Shown one piece after another: positions 40,284-51,900 of a DNA stretch of 64,000 bases. Under the pieces are notes generated by a model that saw only the letters and a program-made list of their open reading frames with translations, did not search any database and was not told the DNA's origin. A program made the translations under genes and the position numbers. Within the stretch, counting starts at the first letter, position 1. Each line of letters opens with the position of its first letter. Origin of the DNA: Oenanthe sinensis (Eukaryota > Streptophyta > Magnoliopsida > Apiales > Apiaceae); the NCBI GenBank assembly GCA_028671895.1, contig CM053813.1, positions 10,726,001 through 10,790,000 of the forward strand. The letters are read 5' to 3'.

Positions 40284-41448
40284 TGTTGGGAATCTACATG
40301 TAACTTGATGATAATACTAAAACTTAGAATTATAGAAATTTTCAATAATTGTAACTGATCAACTGATATGAAATTTATAAATATCAATTGATCAGAGAAC
40401 CATTTATCAGTTGAAATGTTTATCTGAATCAACTGATAATATGCATTGTAGCATAAGTGTACTTAGTCTATTTTCAATTGATAAGGTATAAATCAATTGA
40501 TATTTTCATCAATTGATACTAGAGTCAATTGATATAGGTCATCAACTGATGTGTAACTTAGACTGTTAAATTGTGATTATTTGAAGACAGGAAAATTATA
40601 CAAGTGAAGGATGATCAGTTGATATTGAAGCATCAACGGATAGAAGATCAATTGAAGAAACCAAGTCAAGAGTTGAAGACCATCAACTGATGTGAAGACC
40701 CATCGATTGATATATCGATTGATATCATTTATCAATCGATAAGGCAACTATACTTATCAATCGATGGATATCAAGATCAATCGAAGAACATTATCAGTTG
40801 ATGAATAAAAGAAGAGTCAATTGATATGCTTAACAGCAAATTATCAATTGACTGTGACAAAAAGGCAATCTGTCAGAGATCCAGAAAGACAAAAGAACAC
40901 CTATAGAAGACAGTCTATGATGACTGTGAAGACTCAAGTCGAAGCTGTCTTTTCAAAACACTGAAGACTTTTTCCTACATCAGAAAAAGGCAAAAGCAAA
41001 AAGAAAAGATAGAAAATGTAGCAATTACAGAATTAAAAAAAAGTATATGTCTACTTTTCTAGGTAATTGTAAAATACACTTGTAATATATAAACAAGTGT
41101 AGTAGCAAGGTTAGAAGTAACAAAGTTAGAAAGAAATTCTCAGAATCAACTGATCATTTCAGAGAGCACATTGTAAGATCAGTTGATTTACATTTTAACC
41201 TTGTACAAACGAAGCTAGGTTTATTTCTAACCTAGGAACATTGAGCAAAAATATACACTGATGGAAAAATCAATCCATCAGTAATTTTAAATCTCTTGTT
41301 CAATTTATATTCTTTATCAGAGTTGTTTATTCATATTCTGACTTTTCACAAACACAAAGAACAAATATTAAAACAGACAAAAATTTTGATATTTGTATTC
41401 AACCCCCCCCCCCCTCTACAAATATTGTCAGTGTTCTAAGAACTAACA
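40284..41448 (+). repeat. Element C 5-prime LTR
   Basis: 1165 bp from TGTTGGGAATC to GAACTAACA, immediately followed by AT and the primer site. It is crowded with ATCAATTGAT, ATCAACTGAT and ATCAATCGAT-type words (40370-40860). Near its 3-prime end (41389-41425) the arms ATATTTGTA and TACAAATAT enclose a C-rich loop. Confidence 0.85.
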
Positions 41449-41450
41449 AT

Positions 41451-41463
41451 TGGTATCAGAGCA
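41451..41463 (+). promoter_or_regulatory. Element C primer binding site (tRNA-iMet)
   Basis: TGGTATCAGAGCA two bases after the LTR, complementary to the initiator tRNA-Met 3-prime end. Confidence 0.9.
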
Positions 41464-41506
41464 GGCTTTCAACATACAGAAAGTTTAAAGATCAAGAACA
41501 GTCAAT

Positions 41507-43969
41507 ATGGGCCAAAAATATTCAGGTGTAAAGATTCCAGTATTAGAAAAGGATGAAAACTTTCCATGGAAGGTAAAAATGCATATGCATCTTCTTTCTC
41601 TTGACCCTTCCTATGTTCACTGCATAGAGAAAGGTCCTCATATTTCCATGAAGCTAGTTACAGGTGTAAACCCTGATGGAACTCCTACAGTTGATAGACA
41701 TGTTCCAAAACTCATCTCCGAGTTCACAGAAGAGGATGAAAAAGAAGTACTTAAAGACAAAAAGACCATGAACATTCTGTTTAATGGTCTAGATAAAGAT
41801 ATGTTTGACAATGTGATAAACTGTACTTCATAAAAAGAAGTATGGGACACTCTTCAAACTCTGTGTGAAGGAACTGAACAAGTTAGGAAAAATAAGATGC
41901 AACTCTTAATTCAAAAATATGAATCATTTCATTTTAAGAGTGGTGAAGCCATCAATGATACCTATAGCAGATTCCAAAAGTTATTGAATAGTCTAAAGCT
42001 ATATGGTAGGGTTTATGCAACAGAAGATACAAATCTTAAATTTCTTAGATCTCTTCCAAAGGAGTGGAAGGCAATGACTGTCTCTATTAGACAATCTCAA
42101 GATTTTAAAGATTATATTCTCGAAAAAATATATGGTATTCTCAAGAATTATGAACTGGAGATTCAACAAGATGAACAGATTGAGAAGAATCAAAGAAAGG
42201 AGAAAACTGTGGCTTTGATGGTCAAAGGGAATGAAGACAAGAAAGAGAAGAAGGAAACTGGCTGTGTAGAAGAATTCATCATGATGGCTGGTGATGTTGT
42301 TGAAGAATCATCTAAGGGAAAAGGAAAGGGCAAGTGTGAAGAAAATGAAACATGTTCACAGGATGATTTGGATGAGATTGATGAGCACCTTGCATTTTTG
42401 TCAAGGAAGTTTTCAAAGCTAAAATTTAAGAGGAATCCAAATGTTCAAAGGCCTAGATCCCAGTTTAGAAGAAACAATCAAATCAGAAATTTGGTTGATA
42501 GATCTAAATTCAAATGCTTTAACTGTGGATTGGCTGGTTATTTCTCTAATGAGTGCAGAAAGCTAAAACAAGAAAAGGCAAAGTCATATGAGAGTATTGA
42601 TTACAAAAAGAAATACTTTGACCTTTTGAAACAGAAAGAAAAGGCTTTTGTTACTGAGGAGAAGGACTGGGTTGCTGAGGATAGTGATTCTGAAGAATAT
42701 ATCAATCTAGCTCTAATGGCCAACCATGAAGATGAAGAAGCTAGTTCAGCATCTAATCAGGTACTAGCTACCAATTTTTCTGAACTTACTGCTGATGAAT
42801 GCAATAGTACTATTAATGAAATGTCCAATGAATTATACAATTTGCATGTCACTCTTAAGTCTCTAAACAAAGAAAACCTCAAGTTAATGAACACCATTGA
42901 TGTCTTAACTAAGAGGAATATTTTTCTTGAAAATGAACTTGTTTGTTTAGATAGATTCAAGCAAGAATGTAAGGATGCTAGAGATGAACTAATAAACATT
43001 TTGAGAAGAGAAGAATTGTTGAAAGAACAATTAGCTGAAGAAATAGAAACCATTAACAGATGGAATAGGTCTGCTAAAACTGCCAAACAAATCATTGATG
43101 TTCAGGGTGTAGATACTCTAGGAGAATCCCCCAATTCAACTGGCAAGCCATTGGATGATGCTTCATGGGATAAAGATCAATTGACTGCTAATCCTTCATC
43201 GATCGATAAGGATTTTTAATCGATTGATGCTGAATCAATCGATAAGCATCCATCGACAAGTTAGTCATCGATGGCTAATAAAAAGAACAAATTTAGCACT
43301 CCTATCAAGTTTGTTAAGGAAACCAAAAATCAAGTTGAGACTAAGGTTGAGAAGATCAACATAGGTAGCTTATCCAAGAATCAATTAAAAGCAAAATTAG
43401 AAGAGATAGCACATGTAGAAGTTATTCAACCTAAGTCTGAGAAAAAGAAGAAGAATAGGAATGGAAAAATAGGCATAAATAAGCACAACAATTACACTCC
43501 TGATATATATGTACCTAGTAAGGTATGTGCTAAGTGTGGTAGTGTAAATTATTTGTCTATGCAATGCAAGAATGAAAAGAAGTATATGTCTTCAAATGAT
43601 TTAAATGCACATGCCATGACTTCAAATGCCATGCTTACCAATCCTATGCTCATGAATGCCATGTCTTCAAATTTAGTTGCACCTAATGTTCATATGCCTT
43701 ATGCACAAGTTCCATACATGTATAATCCTTTCTTTGCATATGCAAATATGAACATGCCTAGTATGCCATGGAACATGCCTAATATAGATAATGAAGTGCA
43801 TGGAAATTTTGCCATGAGTTCCAAGGTGTCTAAGCCTCAAAAGCCAACTCCCAAAGTTAAAGTGGAGTTAAACCCACCAAAACAAAAAGAGCCAAAGTTA
43901 ACAACCAAGGCTCAGGCTGCAACTAATAAAAGAGGACCCAAGGCAGCTTGGGTATCAAAAGAAACTTGA
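41507..43969 (+). pseudogene. Element C gag with three stops
   Basis: One frame throughout, interrupted by TAA at 41831, TAA at 43217 and TAG at about 43262, closing at TGA 43967. The capsid-type region shows EKDENFPWKVKMHMHL and FRSLPKEWKAM-like landmarks (UBN2 family). The CCHC knuckle CFNCGLAGYFSNEC (about 42516) has Tyr where His-adjacent Gly-His is usual, so zinc binding may be lost. A coiled-coil acidic region and a Met/Asn-rich tail follow, ending AAWVSKET. The two stops near 43217-43262 lie inside a burst of ATCGATTGAT/ATCAATCGATAAG repeats. Confidence 0.8.
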
Positions 43970-43982
43970 TTGTTTTTATTGT

Positions 43983-46900
43983 ATGCAGGGAAACAGGAAG
44001 AAGAGTCTCTGGTATCTAGATAGTGGATGTTCTAGGCACATGACTGGAGATATGTCCCTGCTCACAAAGTTTGTGGAAAAAGCTGGCCCAGGAGTTACTT
44101 TTGGAGACAACAACAAAGGTTATACTCTGGGATATGGCTCAATTGCAAGTAAAAATGTTGTCATTGAACCTGTAGCACTAGTTGATGGACTAAAGCACAA
44201 TCTGCTAAGTATTAGTCAACTGTGTGATAATGAAAATGGTGTGTAATTTTCAACTGGATCATGCATTATAGCCAACAAAGAAACTGGTGATGTTCTCTTG
44301 ACAGGTGAAAGAAAAGGAAATGTCTATGTAGTTGACTTTAATTCTGTAAAGGCTAATTCTATGACATATCTACTCAGCAAAGCCAATACAGATGAAAGTT
44401 GGATTTGGCACAAGAAGCTAGCACATTTAAACTTCAAATCAATGAATCAATTGGTTAGGAAGAATTTGGTTAGAGGCATTCCACAAATGGAATTCACCAA
44501 GGATGGACTTTGTGATGACTGTCAAAAAGGAAAACAAGTAAAAGCATCATTTAAGTCAAAGTCTGAATCATCCATTGATAAGCCTTTGGAGTTATTGCAC
44601 ATGGATTTGTTTGGTCCTGTCAACATAATGTCAATTGCCAAAAAGAGATATACATTGGTAATTGTGGATGACTTCACAAGATATATTTGGGTATATTTCT
44701 TACACTCAAAGGATGAGGCAAGCAAAATCATTATAAATCATGTGAAGAATGTTGACAATGGAACTGAATAGAAGGTCAAAACAATTAGAAGTGACAATGG
44801 TACTGAATTCAAGAACTCAACAATGACAGAATTCTGTGAAGAAAAGGGTATCACTCATCACTTCTCAGCTCCAAGGACTCCACAGCAAAATGGAGTTGTT
44901 GAAAGAAAAAATAGGACCTTGATAGAAGCTGCTAGAACTATGTTAGAAGGAGCAAAACTTTCTACATACTTCTGGGCAGAAGCAATCAACACTGCTTGTT
45001 ACATTCAGAACATTTCTATTATCAATAAATCTCAAGGCAAAACCCCATATCAATTGATGAAGAAGGACAAGAAGCCAACAGTAAATTTTCTTCATGTCTT
45101 TGGATGCAAATGTTTTGTTCTGAGAAATCAAGGGGAACATTTGGGAAAATTTGAAGCCAAAGCAGATGAAGCTATATTTTGAAAATGAATCAATTGGTAG
45201 AAGTGAAGATAGTGATGATGATGTGGAAATCTCAAGAATTTAAGTACCTAGAATCCTCCCATCAATTGATGTCAATGCATCAATAGATAACTTATCAGTT
45301 GACAATCATCAATCGACTGATAATACATCAATTGATAATCATTCGATGGATATCAACTCTGCTCAACAATCTTCAAGTAGAGTGTCCATCTCAGGGGGAG
45401 GGTTCTTAAATAGTCAATCACATCACAATGATCATAACACTTCCAATGATCATGAAGCATCATCTTCAAGGACAAATTTACCATCTCAAAGGAAATGGAC
45501 AAAAAGCCATCCCTTTGAATTAATTATTGGAGATGCAAATGATGGTGTCAAAACTAGAAGTGCAACTCAAAATGAATGCTTGTATAGTAGCTTCCTGTCT
45601 CAAGAAGAACCAAAAAGGATTGAAGAAGCCTTAGATGATCCTGATTGGGTAATAGCTATGCAAGAAGAGTTGAATCAGTTTGAAAGAAACAAGGTATGGA
45701 AGCTGGTGCCCAAACCAAAGAACAAATCTGTCATTGGTACAAAATGGGTGTTCAGAAACAAAATGGATGAATCTGGTATTGTTACAAGGAATAAAGCAAG
45801 ATTGATAGCAAAAGGCTATTCTCAAGAAGAAGGTATAGATTTTGATGAAACATTTGCACCAGTTGCAAGATTGGAAGCAATCAGAATCTTTCTAACATAT
45901 GCTGCTCATGATAATTTCAAGGTGTATCAGATGGATGTGAAAAGTGCCTTTCTCAATGGAGAATTGGAAGAAGAAGTATATGTAGAACAACCTCCTGGTT
46001 TTATTCATCCCATTCATCCTGGATTTGTATACTATCTTCTCAAAGCACTGTATGGATTGAAACAAGCACCTAGAGCCTGGTATGACACCCTATCTAAATT
46101 CTTGATTGAGAATCACTTCACAAGAGGTACTGTTGATAAAACTATCTTTCACAGAAATGTTAGTGGTTCTATGATTCTTGTTAAAATCTATGTAGATGAC
46201 ATTATTTTTGGCTCAACTAATGAAAAACTCTGTCAGAAGTTTGCTAAGTTGATGCAAAGTAAATATGAAATGAGCATGATAGGAGAACTTACCTATTTTC
46301 TTGGTTTGCAAGTCAAACAAGTTAAAGATGGGATTTTTATAAATCAAACTAAATATATTTTTGATCTCTTAAAGAAATTTGATTTAAATGAATGTTCTTC
46401 TGCAAAAACTCCCATGGCCACTGCAATTAAACTTGAACTGAATACTAAGGAAGCTAAGGTGGACATTTCAAGTTATATAGGCATGGTTGGCTCATTATTT
46501 ATTTAACTGCAAGTAGGCTAGACATAATGTTTGATACATGTCTTTGTGCTAGGTTTCAGGCTGATCCTAGAGAATCTCATTTGATTGCAATAAAAAGAAT
46601 ATTCAGATATCTCAAAGGAACTCCAAATCTTGGAATTTGGTATCCTAGAGATTCTGGATTTGATCTAATTGGTTATTCAGATGCAGACTATGCAAGTTAC
46701 AGAATTGACAGAAAAAGTACAACAGGCTCCTGTCAATTTCTAGGAAATAAGCTTGTTTCATGGTTTAGCAAGAAGCAGAATTCAGTGTCTACATCTACTG
46801 CAGAGGCTGAATACATTGCAGCTGAAAGTTGCTGTGCACAAATATTATGGATAAGGAATCAACTACTTGACTATGGGTTCAACTTGAACAAGATTCCTAT

Positions 46901-47132
46901 TTTCTGTGATAATACAAGTGCCATTGCAATAACAGAAAATCCTGTGCAATATTCCAGAACCAAGCACATTGGTATAAGGTATCACTTCATTAGGGAACAT
47001 GTAATGAATGGTACTGTTGAATTACATTTTGTCCCTAGTGAAAGACAACTTGCAGACATTTTTACCAAACCATTATATGAATCTACCTTTAATAGATTGG
47101 TCTGTGATTTAGGTATGCTTAATTTTAATTAA
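43983..47132 (+). pseudogene. Element C pol, broken
   Basis: Protease with YLDSGCSRHMTG (about 44013), pre-integrase HKKLAHLNFK, integrase with [16 protein letters not shown] and [13 protein letters not shown] with [31 protein letters not shown] and [11 protein letters not shown] (about 46190), and RNase H with [10 protein letters not shown] and CDNTSAIAI. Stops occur at 44244, 44769 and 45180. Sequence after ADEAIF is deleted and the frame changes near 45180. Another frame change lies near 46500. The integrase-RT linker carries ATCAATTGAT repeats coding for SID units (45250-45350) and the CTCAGGGGGAG tract at 45390-45400. It ends CDLGMLNFN at 47130. Confidence 0.85.
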
Positions 47133-47367
47133 CATTTGAAATGTCTGATAAGTTAGTTAGTTGTTTTAGTTCTAGTAGGTAGCCATTGATAATGCTAATC
47201 TGTTGATTTTTCATTAATCAATTGATAAGCATTTTACATATCAATGGATATATTGATCTGTTGACTGATAACTACATCAATCGATGATGTATTTGTCTAT
47301 CGATGGATAGTACTAACGGTCGATGGATAAATTAGTTATCAATCGATGGCATGGAAGTTTTAGGGTC
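47133..47367 (+). other. Element C spacer, first half
   Basis: Non-coding, with many ATCAATTGATAAG, ATCAATCGATG and ATCGATGGATA words. It is the left part of the pol to post-pol ORF spacer. The target duplication CATGT (47368-47372) marks where element D was inserted. The second half resumes at 62514. Confidence 0.75.
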
Positions 47368-47372
47368 CATGT

Positions 47373-48580
47373 TGTTAGGTCGAAATGTGTTGTAGAGGGG
47401 GGGGGGGTTAATACAACTTTTCGAATTAATGAAGCAATAAATACTATGTAATAAATGAACACAATGATTCAAGGAATATATGTCTTATATATAACTTGAA
47501 AGGGTTGCTACAACATTCATTACACAGTACACTAGAAGTAAAGAGGGTAGTAAATGATACTAAGCTCTGTGAATACTCTCTCTCTCTTTTACAAGTGTTT
47601 ATCTTGAAAATATTGCTCTCTCCTTAAATAAAACACAAGTACTTCTATTTATACTACTTGTAATCTATGTCCTGTAGACTTCAAAGACTAAGATGTACGT
47701 GGCCCAATGTTGTCCACATAAATCTTATCTTATCTTGAAAGCTTGGAAATCTGCCAATTAGATGATGCCATGTGTCATGTTGAAACTGCCCTCCATGTAG
47801 AATATCTACTTGAGAATTTCTACTTGGCCATCTCGAATATCTAAGTAGAATTTCTACATAGGAATGTTCTACTTGGCTATCTCGAACATCTAAGTAGAAT
47901 TTCTACATAGGAATGTTCTACTTGGCTATCTCGAACATCTAAGTAGAATTTCTACATAGGAATGTTCTACTTGGCTATCTCGAACATCTAAGTAGAATTT
48001 CTACATAGGAATGTTCTACTTGGCTATCTAGAACATTTTGCACTTAGAGAAATTCTGGGCTTCAACTTGAAACTTCAATGCAACATCTTGAACTTGTGAT
48101 TTCTTTATGTCTTCCATATTCTTCAACAAGCTCTTGAACCTGGATCTCTATTACTGACATAAACATGCTATCAATGTCCTGACACTTGATGCAATGGTCT
48201 GATTCATAAGTGACTAGTCTTGATAGTGTTTCTGCTTCTTGAATAGATTACCATATTCGATTAGTAATGTGGCTTTCCAAATATTGCTTTCCTTCTTGTT
48301 CACTTGAAATCAATTAGTCTTATTGATACTGATTGCTATGATCTTGAATCTTTAGGTTACAAATCACTAAGGCATGAACAACTCTGACTTGAACTTCTTT
48401 CAATGATTTCTTCTTTATTTGATCATAGTTAACATGTTGAATTGTATCAATTACACTGTCTTCATTTAGCATTGATTTCTTTGTGGCTTCAAGTTCTTGA
48501 TTGTCTTCTGGTTAAGTATCTTTTATTTTAGTTGAGTTACATAAGTTATAGTGTTACAAGTTTAGACACTCTGCCTTTTA
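47373..48580 (-). repeat. Element D 3-prime LTR (left)
   Basis: 1208 bp. On the plus strand it starts TGTTAGGTCGAAATG and ends CTGCCTTTTA; the right copy ends CTGCCTTTCA, so the terminal C is mutated here. It contains four copies of a 49-bp unit with TTTCTACATAGGAATGTTCT (47845-48030), one more than the right LTR. A hairpin with arms GTTGTA/TACAAC lies at 47389-47417. Confidence 0.92.
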
Positions 48581-48600
48581 ATCTCCCCCTATTTGATAGT
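48581..48600 (-). promoter_or_regulatory. Element D polypurine tract
   Basis: In element orientation CTATCAAATAGGGGGAGAT, adjacent to the 3-prime LTR. Element B has the same core, AAATAGGGGGAGATT. It primes plus-strand DNA synthesis. Confidence 0.85.
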
Positions 48601-48990
48601 CTAACAATGACATTCAAATTAACAAAGGGATAACTCAACTAAACAATGAGACGAGAAAAAGATAAATAACATTACTATCTTGTTTGAATTACAACTGAAA
48701 TAAACTTGAAAACAATTCAAAGAGCTAGAATAAATAAGACTTAAGCTAGACAGAAAATTCGAACTTCGAATTAAAGATCATTTGAGTGATTCCTATCACC
48801 TGGATTATTTCAAACCTTTCAGTCAAACTTATATCACCTTATTGGATCCACTCTGATTCACGGTTACAGTATGGTACGTTAGCCTATCTCGCATACCGTG
48901 ATCAGGTGAATTTTCCTCAAGTGAGTTAAAGCAACCAAAAAGATATGAAGTTTTTCCAACTTCAAGTTCACACCACTCTGACCGTTAATT
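48601..48990 (-). other. Element D region between post-pol ORF and polypurine tract
   Basis: A short non-coding segment downstream of the post-pol stop; no repeat array comparable to that of element B is seen. It probably serves as 3-prime UTR. Confidence 0.5.
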
Positions 48991-51900
48991 CTAATTCCGT
49001 CTCTTCTTCCTAACTTCTTCAGCTTGGCGCTTCTCTTCCTTCAACCTTTTGCGCCTTTCCTTCTGTTGTTGTTCTTTCTTGTAAACTGGATCATGAAGCT
49101 GCTTCCACCTTGCATTCAACAGACTTACCGCTTCCATTTCTAAAGGATTCCTGGGCTCTGGATAAGGATGCCTGAAAAGCCTTCTGAGTTTGTCCACCTC
49201 CTGAGTAGTTCTGATCTTTGGAATGTCCTCAAAATTTTTCATTATGAGCTGTGACTTCCAATGAGACTTATCAGCCTTAAACTGACAGTAGATCATTTTA
49301 GGGTAGCTCTTAACACGGTTAGTATTGTGGACACTAGCCGCATCTCGCTCCATTCTCTTCTTTTCCACTACTACTTCAGATAAGTACTTCAGGAGTCTCT
49401 GCTTCTCATCTACATTCTCATTCTCCACTTCGCCCCATTTGAATACTTCTATAACTCTCTCCAGAAAAGCAGCATCTTGAGTCTGCAGCAACCATTTCCT
49501 ACTCATATGCAACAATGTTTGATTTTGGTCTGCGTCTATGAATGCTAAAGCATCAGCTGTGTCATCATCATATGAGTGTATCCAGTATACACTATCTCTC
49601 CCTGGAACACCAACTGCCTCCCTTATTTCTCCTTGTTCCAGAGATCCAGAAGGAAGAGTCAGAGCTTCATCTACATTCTTAACAGCTTGTAGAATATTCC
49701 ACTTTCTTTCAATTAGCTCCGGCTCAATCTTTACATTGTCTAGAGGGTTTGGAGCAATAATGTCACACTTCCAGATTTCATTGCTCATCTTGAATATGAC
49801 CCTCTCAATGAACTCCACTGACTTCTCCTTGATGTCAGAAGTGAATCCCTTACTCATCATTTGCCTACAGACAGCTTTTAGGGATTCTACCGGTAGAGCC
49901 ATTAGATCATTTTCTTCTAAACTAACCCTCTTCATCTTTCCATAAACTACCATCCGGACAACATCAGGATTTGCTGAGAATTCTGGTCCCTTGTCCTCTG
50001 CTAGCTGCATTAACTGATCTCTATACAGAATGCTAAGCTCCTCAGCTTGAGAATATTGAATTTTTGTTGCTAGCAAGAACAACTCTGACGCAGATCTTCT
50101 CGAGATGAATTGATCATCCACATACAAGAAAGATGTCGGGACTCCTTCGATTAAAGACAAGATGACCTGCCATTCCTTAACCATTGCATTATATCCAACT
50201 CTGACTTTTGAGATCAACCTTTTCAAAGCATTTATGTAGTCAACAATCAGTGGATTTTGCAAGTTCAAGTTGTAGAACAAGTCTTCCGCCTCCTTGTTAT
50301 GAGTTCCTTTTGTACAAACTCCCGATAGAATCTTCCTTGCATCATCCCATTTCTGTCCTATCCTTTTCTTGTCCAGATCCACTTGAGGATCAGCTAACCT
50401 TGCAAGCTCATGATCATACTGTTTCTCCTTAAGCTCCGCTTTCTTTTCAAGAAAAACAGCCTCATCCTGCATCATCTTCATTTTATAGAATTGAGCTTGT
50501 TCCAAGGCCAGCTGTTGGGCTTCTAGAGTTTCCTTATCAACAGGTATTTCTTCAGGCTGTCCGGAAGACATTCCAGCACCTCCACCTTGTTCCTTCAAAG
50601 ATCTTCTAATAGCATGTGCTAACGGAACATCCTCCATATCAGAATCTGAATCAAGTACTGCATGTGCCTTTTCCTGCTGACGACTCAAGTCAATGAATGG
50701 CTCTTCTTGTTCAGCCACCACTGCCTTACCCTTCCTCTTTCTTTGAGCCTCCTCATCAATTACTGGCTCATTTTCTTTGACAAGATCAGTCTGTTCTTCA
50801 ATTTCTTCAATAATTAGCGACTGCTGTCTCGTCTCTTTTCCACTCTCCCCCTTAGGTGAGTTATCCTGACCATCACCCTTCTCTCCAGATCCACCAGTAG
50901 CATAGGAACCACCAAAACCAGAACCCGAGGGTCTAGCTCCACTGGCACCGCCAGCACCACCAGCACCACCAGCATCATCAGTATTAGGGGGAGCCTGAGT
51001 AGTTTGATCGTCAAAGCACTCTGGGGGAACAAAGCTCCTAACTGCATACAACATTCTGCTTATCTCCGTTGCCATTGTATGCATTATGCTTTCCACTGCT
51101 CCCATCCTATCATAAAGAGTGCTGCCCAAGACACCACCAGCATGGCCCAAGTCATTTACCTTGTTTGCCAAATCATCGAATGCTGTTGCTTGACTTGCCA
51201 TTCGTGCTGCGTAGTCATCTAGAGCGCGCTTGTTGTCACCAACATGGATCCCTAACTGCCCCATTGACTGTCCAAACTGCTTTATTTCATTTTCCATTGT
51301 TGTCATACGAGTGTGAAGATTTTCAAGATTAAGGGACGGTGTTTGGCTTGGGTGTCCTCGCTCTAAAAATCGTTCTGTTACTGTTTGTCGCTCGGTTTCG
51401 GGCCTTGAAAATGAAGGTCCCTCACTCCCTAAACGCTCACACACACTCCCTGTCTCACGCTCGTGTATGTCTTCAATAATATTCCTGAAAGTGAAAGCAG
51501 TACCTGCAGAAACTGGATAAGTAAAGTGAGTAGCAGTTATGGGATCTGTTTCTGTCATATCCTGAGGTGGAATCTCAGGTTGAGAGGCTGCAGAGTGTTC
51601 TAGTACAACATCAGAACCGATCCTCTCTGCAGCATCAGTATGTACCGGTGAAGGTACTTCAGAAGCAATGAAAGCTTCAGGCCTGTCTGAAGCAACAGGC
51701 TCTTCAGAAGGCTCCAGATCCTCACCAAGATTCTTAGGTGTAGAATGTGCAAAGGTAGAACCACTCTCGTGAGGTGGAGTGGGTGTGAATGACATTCTAG
51801 GTTTGGACTGAGCTGAAGAAGTTGCAGCATGTGAAAATTTGGCTTTCTTCCGAATAACTGGCTGCACTTCGGGGTCACTCTCCGAGCTCTCACCTAAATC